A stretch of 64,000 nucleotides of DNA, from contig NC_044283.2 in assembly GCF_004027225.2 (NCBI RefSeq), forward strand, positions 13,038,992-13,102,991, given 5' to 3'. Positions 13,201 to 28,200 of the stretch are shown piece after piece. The translations under genes were made by a program, and so were the position numbers. This stretch comes from Strigops habroptila. Taxonomy: Eukaryota > Chordata > Aves > Psittaciformes > Psittacidae. Positions within the stretch are counted from its first letter, which is position 1. Each line of letters opens with the position of its first letter. The notes beneath the pieces are model-generated. The model was not told the origin of the DNA. It did not search any database and saw nothing but the letters and a program-made list of their open reading frames with translations.

Positions 13201-16200
13201 CACATTGTTGTTTGCATTGTGAGAGCACCCAAAGGTCACCTCAAGTGGCTGAGGGTACAGCTGAGAGCTAGGCAAAGCAAGCGTCTGCCTGGAGGGGTTT
13301 ACAGCTGTGAAGGAGAAATCTGGGCCAGTGCTGTGTGATTAATTCATGAACTTGAGGTCACTTCTCCCTCTATGGCCCCTACTTTCCCCAGGGTGCTACA
13401 GAGCATAGCTGTCCTTCAGCCTGGAACATTGTCCAGGTAGAAGAGGACTTTGGTCCCTAGGTTTCCTGGACAATTGGCACTTGGTAAGAAAACTGCAAGC
13501 AGCCTACCTGACAGCAGGCCCCCTAAATAATAAGTGGCCCCTGACCATGCACAGCTGGACTGCGTGCCTGGGGAGGCTAACCTGCTTCACAGACCCTGTG
13601 TGTGCCCAGATTTCTATCCAGGATTTCACTGCAGCAAGTGCCAGTGACCTAAACCAGTGCAGCAGCACCCAGGCATCCATGGGTGGCAGTGGTGCAGGGT
13701 GGTGGCCACCATCCCTTTGCCTTCAGGCCAGGATTGTGCCTGTCCCTGAAGCTTGTGCTTAGGCTGTGGCAGGGAATGAATACTCACATGCTGACCAAGG
13801 GTTTGTGTGAAAGTTTATTTCATGAAGAATATAGCAAATATCATGTCAACCTTAACCCATGCCTCCTTGTTAGTCAGTCACGTTTGTGTAATTCTTCCAG
13901 TATGTTCATGGAAATGTCTCTGTACATTTAGGTGCACACACGCATGTGGTACCACTGCTTTGGCTAAGGACAGGCCACCCCAGTCCAGAGCAAGGTGCAT
14001 GAGGCAGTGACTGTGTGCTTGGGCACAGCGTGCTGCTGGGGTGCCCACACGACACTGAAACCCCAGCTGGGTTGCCTGTGCCTGTCAGCACCACCTGTGT
14101 AAAGGCACTTGGTGCTCCTAGCTTGCAGTGATTTGTCCTACAGACACACTGGCAGCTTTAGCTGGTTGGGACAAGTTCCAACGAAGCCTTTTTACTTCTG
14201 AATTTGCTGATTTGCTGGGATGGAAATGCGTGTCGGAGATGTTTCCACATCTATCAGGTGCTGATGAAAGCTGGGCAAGGCTCCATGGCACTCTCCCTGA
14301 TGGCTTGGCAGACTACCTGGGGAGAACCAAGACTGTGGTTTTTTTGGCCAGCTTGTCTCCTGTGGTTTCCCTTTCCTGGCTGGGGGCAACCTTAGCCACA
14401 GGCCAGCTCTGGTGCAGGACATGCTCCCTTTTGCAGCAATTTTGAATGGGAAGGTGTCAAGAATTAGGTCATTTAAAGTATCCATAAAGTGCAGTTTTCT
14501 TTCTTCACCAAAATTTCTTAGACACTCTGAAATTCTGAAGAAGATGAGACTTTGTAGGTAAGCATTCGGTAATACTTTATGAAGTATAATTGTGGCTTCA
14601 TTTAATGGGTGACTCATATAATAGAGTGCTTTCTTGAAACTGTATTTGTATCCTTTTTAGTTTCAGATTATTCTACTACTAGTTTTGCCACTTACATATG
14701 TACAAGTATATAAAAAAATATAAAATCCTTATGTCTGCAGTTACTTTTCTGGGGTTGTACTACTGCTTGATTTTTTTTTTTCTGTCTTATTTTCCCAGCC
14801 TGTTACTTTTGCTTCTATTTATCATGCATCTTCTGCTGTTTTAAAAGAAATGAAATGTAAAGCATCTTGATGAACATGCAGATTTTTTGACTCATTAGCA
14901 GTGACAGATGCAACGCTCTGTTAATGTTCCCTGCTCGTACCAATAGGCTCTTGACTCTTGTAATTGGACAGTGTTAATGTTTAGGAAGGCAAATGAATGA
15001 GCTCAAAAAGAGCTCACAAGATGGTGGTCTCTGAGGTCAGCAGTGTAGTAAATCATCATGGTGAGGAGATGCAACTGCCAGCATCTGGCAGAATAACTTA
15101 TTACTATTGAGGCTGCTGATTTACAAGTCCTGCAATTACAAGTGATAGTAGAGAGGCTGGGGAGAAAGCAGGGAGCCTGCTCTGGCAAATTCCAGACTGA
15201 GGAGTTGCGTTCATCTCCATCCTTTTAATGAGAGGGTACCAACATCTGAGGCAGGTCATGGGGACATATTTCATTGTGGTTCTGTACCTTGGTCCCCTAG
15301 AAGGTCGTCTCGCTGCTGCAGCACATGGAGAAAAGCCTCAGACCTTCTGTGTACATACTCTTTTGTCAAGTATTGTGTTTAAAATTTCTTTTACTGCTTC
15401 TTTCTCCCCTTAAAATAGCTGTTTCTCCCTTTTTGCCTTTCTAGAATGATAGAGGCTTTGAACCTGCAAATTTTTTCAAGAACAAGCTAAAAAGTAAATA
15501 TGCAACATACAACTGAGAAGTTACATTGGCGAAAAGTTGTTGTAACACCCCTGACTCTGCCTTAGCACTTTTTAACCAGTACATTTTTAGAAGGATTGTA
15601 TCATTATCCTGGTTTTATAGGTTAAGAAACATACCAACTTGTTTAATTGTTTTCTAGACTGGGAACTTGCGACGTGCGTGTGAATCATCCTATAATTAAA
15701 CCAGGAATTGAGTCTGGAGTGAGGAGTATAAACATGGACAAAATGGAGATTCTGAGTTTATTGTGTGGTGAACGAAGGAAATAATTTACAATACATGTTT
15801 TGGGGTTTTTGTTGTGGTTTTTTTTGGTTTTTGGTTTTTTTTTTGGTTGGGTTTTTTTTTTCAATATGTATGTGAATGGGAAAAGAATGATCTGGCTGTT
15901 TTAGAGTTTTCCAGCATTCAGAGTCACTTGCCAAAAGTCTTTCTAAAAGTTTTATATACTTCTTGTAGTTTAACCCCATCTAGCAACTAAACCCGACACA
16001 GCTGCTTGCTCACTCACCCCAGTGGGGTGAGGGGAGAGATTCGGAAGGGTAGAAGTGAGAAAACTTGTGGGTTGAGATAAAGAAGGTTTAATAATTGAAA
16101 TATAATAATAATAATATAATTAAAAGGCAAATAACAAAGAGAGAAATAAAACCCAATAAAGACAAGTGATGCAAATGGAAATAATTGCTCGCCACCAACC

Positions 16201-19200
16201 AACCAATGCCCAGCCAGTCACCCAGCAGCAGCTCCCTCCAACCTGCCCCTTGATTTTATATGCTGAGCATGACACCATATGGTATGGGATATCCCTTGGG
16301 TCAGTTGGGGTTAGCTATCCCAGCTGTGTCCCTTCCCAACTCCTTGTGTACCCCTAGACTGCTCGCTGGTGGGGTAGTGCGAGGAGCAGAAAAGGCCTTG
16401 ACTCCATGTAAGCACTGCTCAGCAGTAATGAAAACATTCCTGAATTATCCACATTGTTTCCAGCACAAATCCAAAACATAGTCCCTACTAGCTACTATAA
16501 AGAAAATAAACTGTATCCCAGCCAAAACCAGCCCAGTACTAAAGTTACAGACTTTCCCTGTCTATAGGTAGGTGGTAGGGTGCTGCCATTTCCAGTATGA
16601 CTTCTTCAATGAAAGAATTCAAATATTGGTTGTCAGGAATATATGGTGGTAACATTTGCTTTCTATAAAATGTATTTTTTGGAAACAGTGTGACCATTTG
16701 AGTAGAGACCAATGAAAACATGTGGTTGTGAACACTGGCCCAGCGGTCTTGGTATTTGGACAGTTCATGGGAAAAAGTTTGCTTTCTGGCACTTCAGAGT
16801 CAGCAGCTCTCTCTGCTGTTTGCATGATATTTCAGGCAACTTTCGAGGCCGCACTCCTGTCCTCCTGACCTGTGGAATCACAAATTAGACAAGTCATTCT
16901 TCATGCCCACTGGAAACTAGATTTTCTGCTGTTGGTCTGTAAAACAGTACAGGAGGCGCAAGCTATGGGCCATGTCTCTTGGCCACCTCAGTGGAGTGAC
17001 TGAGTTGACCCTGCTGAGCTGACGTTGCTTAAAAGAGCTTCTCTGCATTACAGGGCTCAGCATCCTCTCCAGGCCTTGTTCCTTCCCACGTTAAGCTCTG
17101 TTACTCTACTGGGGGTACTGAGAATCCCAGGTGAGCTCAGCATGGCCATTGCAGTGTTGGGCAGTTTAATCTGGGGGCTTCTCTTCCCTTTTTGGCCTTT
17201 GCACAATAAGGTGGTGGTAAAAACAGGATGTAGCAGGATTTCAAGTGTTTCCGTGTGCAACGAGTTCTGCTTTGAGGAAGAAAGGCTAGGATGACCATGT
17301 GGCCTCATGTTCCAAAAGTCAGAAATAAACACTCAGTGAAACTGGTTTTCCTCTCCACTGTCCATGTAGCCACCTGAATCTATGACATAGACCTTTATAT
17401 AGGGTAAATGCTTTGATAATAATGGGTTTCTATACAATATAGTGTCCTGGGTTCAGCAGTAGCAGACCCATTTGATATCATCAATGCGTTATTATGTTTA
17501 TTTATTTCAACAAACCCATATTTCTTCTTTTTTTTTTTTTCTTCCAGAGTGACCGACTACTCATTAAAGGTGGAAGAGTTATCAATGATGACCACTCCTT
17601 CTATGCAGACATATACCTTGAAGATGGACTTATAAAGTTGGTTTTTTAAAATACTGAACCTTTTTTGCATGCCTGTTAGTATAGACTACTGTGATTTCTT
17701 GATGATGCTGACCCGAAATCTTGCAGCCAGCTTCTGGGTTACTTCTAGATGCGGGGCCATAATAGAGGAGTGTTAAATTATGAAATTCTGCCATTTTATC
17801 TTTGCTAAGATTAGATAAATAGAAAATGTCTTTACTATAAGAAGGTATTTATTTTTCAAACAGTTCAATCCTAGTTTCTTCCAAACAGTCAAGGCAAGTA
17901 GGCTCTCTCAACACAAGAAGGAATGATAAGGACAATGGGTATTTTTTGAGTTCATGTATGACAGAAGGCTCGTTACAGCTTTTTTCCTAATTAGGGCAAA
18001 TGCAGCCGTGCTCTAAAGGATTGTACGGTACAGAAATATGCCCCATGTTACACAGTGCTAATGGGGACCTACTCCTGGTTGATACTAAAGCATCACAAGT
18101 TCTGTTCCTACAACATTGTTATACATTGCTCTTATGTCCCTTATCTTGCCTAGAAAAGATGCATCATCATAAATCTTAACACAATTAGAAAGAAAATATA
18201 AATGATATATCAGGATATAAAATACAGGAACTGGGAAAGTATCCCTTAGGTGAAAAACATGAAATACGTGTTACTGATAGCCTGGGAAACAGAACAGAGA
18301 TGTCCAGATACTCTACTGGTCCTGCCTTGGCTTAGTGGAGATGAGGGTCTCTAGTTTTATGAAGTTATGTAGTGTGTACAAGCACTCTGATGTACATTAG
18401 GATCAAAGTCTTTTTCTTGATTGCTGAACATTTTCACTAGTGACCTAACAAGTTTGATCTCCAGAGGCTACAATTTAATGCACAGAAACATAATTATGGT
18501 TATCTGGTAAATAATTAAATACCTACTTGTTTTCAGAGCTCCTTTTCTTAAGAGTATATAATCAGAGTAAAAGTCCAATCCTTTATATATCTGTGGCTAT
18601 TTACATTATTTATGATTCAGGTTATTAAAACAGGAAAAATTCTGAACACTTTTATCTATGTGCCGTTTTTGGTTTACTACTTCACTCTGTCTTTCCAGTT
18701 GTAATGTTATTTGCATTGCAGAAATGGCAAAAGGAGCATACTGTTTTAAGTGGAGAAGGCACAAAGTTTTGAATGTGTATCTTTTTTAATAGCAACAATA
18801 AACCAAGTTGTGCTCCCTTTGACAGGTATTTTAGTGGAGTTTTCCTGTGCTTTCATTTGTTCAGATGCAAGTTTCCTAGTAACGCTTACAAGCATCAGAA
18901 CTGATTTAAGTAGGTGCATGAGGTGCTGAGAGTCTGAAACTGCTATGAATTTTGTGTCTTGATTCTAGAAATGAATTGGTACTTGGTGGGCAGGTTAGCA
19001 ATGCCAAGCTTTCAGCTGCCCTTGTTAAGTGCATAGGCTCCCTCTGGAACCCATGTGTGGATCCATACCTCCAAGAAGTTAGCTGCCCAAGATATCTAGA
19101 ATTAATAATGAATACATAGGCAAGATCTTAATTTTTAAAATGCCTCTATCTTTGCCCGAGGAGGCAAGTTTACTATTCAACACCCTGAGTCGTGCCTAGT

Positions 19201-22200
19201 CTCCTGGATTTAGATGACCCGAGATCTTTCTTCGTAAACTGTATAAGAAGTCTTGCTCTGATAAAACAGCTCATTTGTGATGGTAGCCTCCTGTGGTCAT
19301 GGGTCCTAGCTGTGTTCAGATTATAAATTCTGCAGTGTAGGAAAGTGCTGTATTTTCTGGGATTGGTCTCTTTTAGTTTCTCCAGCTGGAACTGCCCATT
19401 GTGTCTGAATATTTAAAATTGTTGTTATATGTTGCTGAAGATCCTTTGGAGCAGGACCTTGAACCTCAGGCATTTCAGCTGATGCCCTGACTCTCCACTG
19501 CAGATCCTGCTGATAATATGAATTCTTTCCACAGAATGGAGCAAATACCAAACCACTCAGCCCAGAATAGGCAATAGTGTCCTGGTTTTGCTAGCAGATA
19601 AAAGATCTGGGTTAATTTTCTTACTCTGCAGTGGAAACTGATTGGAAAATAGAGAGTTGGGTTTCCCTTGCAGTCTAATGAAATTAATAGGCTCTTTTGA
19701 CGCAGAGTGTCCTGTAGAGATGAATGTAGCTATAACCTTGAATGTATTTGAAGATTAGCTATAGTTTGGAGGATGGTAGATGCTTTTTCCTGCCTATCGA
19801 TGTTCAAATTGGCTCCCTAGGTACAAGGGAGCAGTGGTGCATATGGATTTTTCCTAGCTGAAACTTAAACCCTGCAGCTGAGAGGCAGTTCTGTGGTATC
19901 TAAATAGCAATTTAGATATTTAGCAATTTAAATTGCCATTGGCATTTAAATGATATATTTATCTGTCCTGTCTCTTTTACCCACATGAGGAAATGAGCCC
20001 TGGTCTCTGTAACAAGGGGCAGGTCATGGTCTGGTGCTTGCTGTCCTCTGCTCTGTCCCTACCAGGGGGAAGGGTTGGGTGCGGGATGGATGACTGGGGA
20101 CCGGGTCGCCAGAGCGGGGCAGGTGAAGAGCCAAGTTAGAGCGAGTCTCAGATGCCTAAAAGAGATCCGGGCTTGATAACGACAGAAATAACTCCACAGA
20201 GTTCTGTGGGAGGTTTTCTGCTTTCTCAGGTTGAGCTTATGACGAGTTGAAGCCTGCTGATTCCATTGTGCTTTAATCAGCTCATGTATGACAGAATTTA
20301 CTAGCTTGATCAACTGAAGATAGCGTACAGTATCGGCTTTCTGTGAGCCTGAGTTTTCTAGTTGCTGGTGCATCAAAAAGCCAACTCGATCATTTATAGT
20401 GTCTAGAGTAGTTATCTGCGCTATTGTATTTTGTCACCCACAAGTAACTGAACCCCATTCTTATTATCATACACTTTGCATTAACAAGCGAGCAATTCAG
20501 GAATCCTGTCACATTACCTCTCACTCTGTGTTCTAGTAAGTCAGAATAAAAATAACCTTGAATGCCAGTGAAGATCAGCCTTCTCCCAGCCTTAATCTTG
20601 ATGCCAGGGCAAGAGATGAGACAGGCTCCTGGCAGGTACTAGCACAGCATCAGCCACAAAGGCCATTTCGTTCCATGTCACTTCAGCATGGGTGACTTCA
20701 GCCATTGCCAAATAAGCTGTTACTACTCACCTGTACACTGAAAATAATGAGCCATCAATCATCAGAAAATTTAAGTACATGCTAGAGACTCTTAAGCTTC
20801 ATTAGGGAATGTGTCTTCTTGAATAGGGAAGTGGTAGATCCTGATTGTGGAAGAAAATAAAAATGAATTGTTTTTCTATTTTTGTGAGGGTTTTCTTTAA
20901 TGTTACCTTCAGAAGGTGTGGTAGTCCTTGGAGTGCAATTGCACCTTAGACATATTTAAAGGAGATTGGTCATAGAAGATATTTTTTCCTCAGTTCAGTT
21001 TTTGGCCGCACAGACACTGTACAAAGGTTGAAGATTGTTCTGATGAAAGTTAGGCTAACACCATTACTATACGTGCAGCTACCTAACTTTATAGAAGTGT
21101 TCAGTCTTATCTGCTGCGGGGTTGGAGTCCCTTATGGTATGCCTCTGTTAGTCAGATTTGAACAGCAGAGGAGCTTATTGCAACTTGTTTGTGCAGTTGG
21201 ATGTGCTGGGCTGCTGCTGGCTTTTGCACTCACGTCAATTCCCTGTTTGTCATGCTATCATTAGCGCTCCTCACAGCTGTAAACAGGCTACGACATGCTC
21301 TCAGTGCTATGTGTGTTGATGACTATTAGACGCCAGACACGGATTTGTACAGCTTCAAGCCGTGATATTACCAGCACTCATGAGTAAGCCCTTTTGGAGT
21401 TGAGTGGCTGAGATCCCAGCTCGGGGTGCTGGCGTGGGTTTGCTAACCAAACGGCTGTGCTTCCCTCCAGCCAAAACCCAGAGCACTGGGGGAGCCAAGC
21501 TGCTGGAGGTGACATTTTTGCATACCATGTGAAACAAATTCTTGACCTCTTGGGGCTATTTATTAACTCTGGCGGTTTGGCCAAGTTCCAATGTGAATAA
21601 TTATCCCTGATTTTTTCTCTGGTTTTAATTAACAGTTATATTCATTTTTGGTTGAGCTTGCTGCGATCGTCTGTTAATCAGTCACTGTGTTTTGCTCCGT
21701 AGGTGGGAGTTGCATTTTAATATGGGAGAATCAGATTCAGCAGCTCAGATGTCTGGGATATTTGTTTAGCTGTGAATAAATGTTATTTTATCCCAGACAA
21801 AAGGAAATTAAGGCAAGGACTGTGTGTCTGTAATATGAGATAAACTAATTGAACCTAAGCTACCTTATAGTTATCTCTAAGCCCAAATATATTATGGTGT
21901 AGCAGTGCAGAGACATGGCTCCCACATAGACCCATACCTTTTCCTGTTTGGCACCATGCAGATTAGGCAATAAAAATGTCATGTGGCTTTAAAAGTTAAA
22001 GGTTAATTTACTCATTGTTGTGTTCATGAACACTAAACGTATTATGATTGGAAGTATCTGGAATTTGCTTGCTATCAGCATGGGGGACAGAGTAATATTT
22101 TTAATAGTAAAAAAAAAATATCCTGTTTTGAAGAACTGAAGGGAAAAAGATGGCAACAGTTAATTAACATTTTTCCACACAGCTATGCAGAATGTTTCAC

Positions 22201-25200
22201 TAAGTTTTAACTTGAAGAGGAGGATGAAGAATATGTGATGTGGTAGATTAAAGGTGTTTGGGTCACTTAAATATGTATTCCTGTATCTTAGGATATTTAT
22301 ATTTCTTTTAAGGATAAATTTGCATTGCTTGGTTACAAAGTAATTATAACTTCTTTGTGATGAGCTTGTGCTTCTGCCATATATTTACAATTCCAGCTTG
22401 CTCTCATAGTTGATCTATGTTTTTCTGTTTTCATTTAAGACCCTAATATACAAAGCCAGAGCTCCCGAGAGGGCGTTAATTGTATGTATTTGTAATTGTT
22501 TAAAGATAGGAATCATTAAAAAATAATCAGTTTTTAATGCTGGTGCATTACGGCTTCTTTATTGGCCACTAAAGCAAAGCAACCTGAGCAGACAACCCAG
22601 CTAGGCAGGCTCCTGGATGCTTTGTTCTGCCAGTGCTATGCAGGGCAGCCAGAGTGGGTGTTTGAACTTCAGCTTTCTTTTGGGGTCCCAGTTCTTTCTG
22701 TATGGCCCCTAGGTTCCTCTCCCCTACATGCCTCAAATAGCTTCTGTCCCCTGTGCTTCTTTGTTTAAGTAAAATAATACTGGGTTTCCTTGCTGCCTAG
22801 GCAAATAGGAGAGAATCTGATTGTTCCTGGAGGAGTCAAGACCATAGAGGCTAATGGGCGCATGGTTATTCCTGGGGGAATAGATGTCAACACTTACCTA
22901 CAAAAGCCCTACCATGGGATGACTGCTGTTGATGACTTCTATCAAGGCACAAAAGCGGCGCTAGCAGGGGGCACCACCATGATCAGTGAGTACTAGCAAT
23001 ACAAACTCTTCCTGCTCCAGGCTGAAGCTTGTGTAGCACATGTGGGAATAGCTTCAGGATGCTCCATGCCATTTTTTATGAGGTCTTCTGCAATGTGTCT
23101 TCAAATTTCTGGCCACTGTGTTGGAGATCTGTTCATCATTGTCACCCAAGGTTGGCCTGAAAATGCACCTGTACCCTCAGAAAGAAACAGTGGCATGGGG
23201 AATTAGCTCTTGGATTTTCCTCTGAAACACAGAAGGGATACACTGAGGGATAATACACCTACTCTTGGGACTTTTGCAAAACAATGTAATTAGTGCTGTA
23301 AGTACATGGCACAGAAAATCTGACAAAGATCCGCTGTTCCCACCTAGTGAGATTTCAGGGGCTTTGAAAATAACAAGATGCTTACTAATGAACTTGGATT
23401 TGGCACCAGGAATCGAGGAAGTCCTTACCAAAGATATTCTGGAGGAACATCTTTCTTGATGGAAGGGAGAAGTATTTCTAGTTGTTAAAGATCCTTCTTC
23501 TGTCTACCAGATGGCAGGACAAGATTTATCTCTTTCCTACAAGCAGTGGCTTGTCCCTTGGTTGTTCAGGTGACATGAATTGTCTTAGCTTCCTTGTGCA
23601 GAGGAGCTTCCCAGTGGGGTTTTACTCCCACTGAATTGGGACGTGGCTTTTTTTGCTGAGTAGCGTTATCTATTACCTATGTTCTGCAGCAAGTATCAGA
23701 TGAAAGGATCTCTGGCAATAAGCACAAAATTCATTGCTGTTCATCACTTTTGCTAATAATTTTTGAGTATATGTTCTTCAGTTTAGGCTTTCTGTGCAGC
23801 TTTAGGTTTGCAAATGCCACTGGTAAGCCCATTTTGCTTTGTTTCCATACTTACTTTTGACCTTACTTAGTGTACATGCAGAAGTAGTCATGTCTTTATT
23901 TTATGTCAGTAAGTGCTGTGGCATCATCAGATGCAGAAAGGCTTGAGGCAGTAAAGATGCATGGTTGCAGAACACTCGATCTGCCATGTAGTGTGGCTGG
24001 GTGTTCGTGCTCTACATCATCTCTGTTCAGACTTCTGGCTGTATTGCCAATTCTGGCTGCTGAGAAAACATTCAATTTCTGCATTGATGTATTAGTTGGG
24101 CAGAGTGGCCCAATTCAGTGACTACAATGCTTAGTGTGAAATACATTTAAATGGACACATTAGACAATAAATACAGGTAAGTCCAGAACCTGTGGTCTTA
24201 CAAAACAGTAAAGGGAAAAACAGTTTCCTAAACTCTGAGATGTTTGCCTCTCCCACTATGTGTCTACTGATGTTGTACCAAGCAGGTTACCAGACTCAAC
24301 TTTAGTATAGGCTGTCCACAAAGTCTGCTATATGTGAGGCAGCAGGACCTAGCTTAATGTTGCTTACACTCTGCACACAGACTTCCTCCAAGGCTGCTGT
24401 TTTGGCCAAGATGCTGGAAAGCTACTTACAGGCACTGAGGGAACCTAACAGTGTGTGTGCTGTCCAGGTGATGGACACTGAATCTCTATTTCAGTTGACC
24501 ACGTGCTTCCAGAACCAGGATCGAGTTTACTGACCTCCTTTGAGAAGTGGCATGAGGCAGCTGACACCAAATCCTGTTGTGATTATTCTCTCCATGTGGA
24601 CATCAGCAGCTGGTATGATGGGATTCGAGAAGAGCTGGAAATACTGGTGCAAGACAAAGGTTAGTGAGTGAAAATTAGTAGTAGTTCTTGTTTTTATTGA
24701 AATATCATGTAGAGATGGAATTTTGAAGTATTTTAATGAATGCATCATCTGGGACAGAGATGTACAGGTGCTGGTTATGCTGCCCAAGGTTCTACACTAC
24801 CTTGAACTTTTGTATTCACTTCTTCGTGTGTAAAATGGACCTAAAACTTTGAGCACTGGTGCTGTTTAGCTGCAAGGCTGATGGAGGAAGTAGGTTTACC
24901 CCAAGATAGGCATGGAAAATTAAGATGTGTATGTTGTCAGATACAAATGTATCACTTTATGGTTACTTGTACATGTGGAAATAGGCTTGGACATTGCATA
25001 CTTAGGTTTTATTTTAAGGTAAAACTTGGAGATCAGCATTTAGGGTAATCAGCCCAGTCATCTTAGATCTTCTATTTCATGAATGGAGAGGATGAGACAT
25101 TTAAAGGTAGTGGTTCAGATTTTAACTAGACTGGAATCAACCCATTTAGCTGCCTCAAATTAAGCCAAATATGTAAGGCAGATATATCTGAGAAACTGTC

Positions 25201-28200
25201 ATCGCAGGCTGGATCTCATTTCTCAGCAATGGCTTAGGGTAACTTACTTGCCAAGACTAGGTTTTTTCATAAAACATGCCTATATTTTTAAAATAGGTTC
25301 ACATTATTAGAAAAAAGAGATGCTAAAGTTAGGTACCCAACATGGAAAAAATGTCCTGATTTTCTCAAGTGCTTGGTCTCCCGTGGCTTTTCCTGATGTT
25401 ACTAGAAGACACTTTATTTCAGGACTTAGGAAAAAACAGGTCCCTTATATAGGAATCTATTTAAGGCACTTATAGGCTTGATTCAGTTCAATTAATAGGT
25501 CTGCTGTCATATGAGATGCTGTAGGTTACCCTGCCTGGATTCCAGTTACCACTCCAGAATAGCACAGATAAAGTGTCCCGTAACTCCTTGTTATACATGC
25601 CAGCTCAGCGTGGCAGTCTCATATATGGAAGGCATCTTGGTGGCACTGGATACCTATGTGTGGACAACTGAATCTAGCCTTCAGAAAATCCTAGTTTGGA
25701 TGTAGATCCTTAAAATTTAGCCTGATAGCACGCATTTTCTTTCCAGAAACATATTTTTTCAAGTATTTTTCACTTGATACTTTCCTTGAAAATGTGTATT
25801 AATAAGTATGATATTAATTAGGAAATATTTTCTGAAATGGTATTTAGTTGCCATGGGTAAATCAGAATGGCCCTTGTTGTTGGGAAGCCTAAGTAGTATG
25901 CGTATGCAGCATCCTTTGTAAGGTGGTGTGCTAGTGATGACTTAGATTTGTAAGTATCTTTGTGTAGAGAAATGTACTGTCTAAGTAGAAAAACAAAGCA
26001 AAATCCTATTTTTGAGTGAGCAGTTGTTCACTGAGATCCTATGGAGATGCATTCACCTAGGGGAGTTTTTCATGTATTTCAGCATGCTAACAGTACACGT
26101 GCTGTATTATTAGATTTTAGGCAACAAAATACTTCAATCAGCAAGATTACACATAATTTAGAGAAACTGCAGCTGGTCTTTTATAATGTAGGTGATTTTT
26201 ACAAGGTGATGACATCTGTCAGCACTAATGGTGACAAATCTGGGCTGTGTCCCTGTTATCAGTGTTAACATGGAGATGCTGCTGTGCATTAGCTGACTGT
26301 ACTTTCCTACAAGTATACTGTGCCTTGCTTCAATGGTTAGATACTATTTTCCAGAGCTCCTGGATCACAGATGGCTCAGCACTCCCAAATTTGCCTGAGG
26401 GTTTACATTAAAAGCCTGATGCAGACAGGTTAATAGTTTTCTCCAACTATGAAAATGTGAGTTTTCAATATAAATCTGACCTGCCTTTCAGTCTTCAGGG
26501 GAAGCAGAAATCTGTCCATTGGTTCCTGAAACGGGATGTGTGATGGGGCCCGTGGTAGCCTCTTTGGTGGCAATAGCATTAGGAGGTTACCTTTGTTCTC
26601 ACGATGCTGCAGTCAATGTGAATTACTCTCATGTGTTAGGAGGCACAAGGTACAGGCAAGTATGAAAGCACAAGCACAATAGGAAATATTTCACCGTGGC
26701 AAGGGCTTTCAAATTAATGGATAATATCTGCCGATAATTAGAAACATTTGAGACAGCTGGTGCAAATAGACTTGATGTCAATGGAGTGACACTGGTTTTC
26801 ATCAGCTGGGAATCTGGATTGAATTTGTTCTTGGCTGATTGTCTGGTGGATGAGTTAGCCGAGTAACAGGGCTCAGCTAATCGCGTTTCAGTGCTGCACG
26901 TGCCTAATACAATCTTGGCATGAATAATGGGAGTTCACAGAGCTGCTGTTGAGATGCCTTGTTATGAGGTATAATTGAATAACTAATCAGTTTTAAATCA
27001 ATACAAAGCTAATCTAAGGAGACACAGGCTTTGGAAGGGCCTGCAGATTTTGTAGAACCAAATGTTGATCATAAAGACTCAGACTTGTAGTATTTCAGCA
27101 GCTAATTTGGGACTGGGCTTCTCAGTATATGCAAAGGAACAACAGCCTGAAACATGCTCACTCGTTCCTTTATTTGTCACTGTTCAAAATGCTCTGTAGC
27201 ACTGTCTGAAATTTGGAGAGGATCCTGTTGAGTGCTCCTGGTGTAAGAGCAAGCAGGACATTAGCAAAAGAATGTAGTATATAACAAATGTTAAGCATAA
27301 AGGTCAATAGGCCATGGACCTCGTCTTTTGAAAAGCTGCATATTTCCAATGAATAGATCAAGACGCCAGACCAAGGCATTAGGCAAAGAGTCTAATCTTG
27401 GATACCATATATGTAAATTGATGTTATTTTATCTTGGTATCTTGTAACATTACTGTCTTTGCAAGGCAGGATGGTTCAAACCATCTCTTCCTGTTAGCTG
27501 TAAAGGCAGCCTGTGAGATGCCCTTCCACTTCTCGTGTATCTGATGTGGTAGCTGAGGTCATGGGTGTGCATTCAGATGGGAGGACTCTGCTTCTGCACT
27601 GTGGGAGCTGTCGGTAAGGTACAGGCTCAAGATCTCGCAGTGGGATCCCTGCTGGGTTCCTTCTACTCTCATTGACTTCAGGGAGAACATTAACATGAGA
27701 GGGAGCAAAACTCAGTCATTTTACCAAGGTCAGAATAGGGCCTGAGAAGATACAAAAGTAATAAAAGATAAAGGAAGATAATATGTATTACTTGGGTCAA
27801 TGTATGCCTTCCAGCCACAGTACCCAGAGAAACCTGCCTTATCTTCTGTGGGATTGTGATTAGATGAATTACCTTTGGCTAGATCCCAGTGGATAAGGGA
27901 GAGCAATCGGTAACCGAGCTCTGTTCTTACAAAGAAATATGTGTGATAGGATTCAGTCCTGTGCCATCACTGAAGCTAGTCAGCATGGCTCGGACCAGCC
28001 GTGATATGTCTCTCATTGCTTCATGTGTGCATGGTCACCCATGCAGAAGAGTGGTTCCCAGATGCAGCTGGCATCTGAGACACTGAGTGGGTTTGTGAGA
28101 AGAAAACAGAGCTTTCCTCCAAGGCAGGTTGGGCAGACGTGCTGGATGCTGCTGTGATCAGTCACAGGGGAAGCAGGGCTGCAGGCATGAGGCTGTAAGT

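Larger units (their letters stand above)
3847..17547. other. CRMP1 intron 1 (exon 1B to exon 2), 13.7 kb
   Basis: CpG-rich to about 4420 and then ordinary vertebrate intron. It holds an AT-rich patch (4060-4115), T-rich runs (6610-6675, 14770-14783), a TA run (10706-10722), a G/T-rich low-complexity stretch (15797-15862) and a solo LTR (15964-16535). No exon-like frame with conserved motifs was found on either strand. The 3' end is a long T/C tract at 17521-17546 before exon 2. Confidence 0.75.

Noticed and set aside
17445-17475. TGTCCTGGGTTCAGC word resembling a bird LTR head
   Set aside because: Only about 15 bases match and nothing of the LTR follows.
20059-20376. 105-codon minus-strand frame in intron 2
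   Set aside because: No recognised domain, no splice or promoter context, and the region reads as ordinary intron.
26495-26660. Open 54-codon stretch in CRMP1 intron 4 after a CTTCAG acceptor, with a GTATGA-like donor, as a cassette exon
   Set aside because: Reading from exon 4 is in frame, but the available donors end in phase 0 or 2, whereas exon 5 requires phase 1. There is no sequence resemblance to CRMP proteins. An open stretch of this length is expected by chance.
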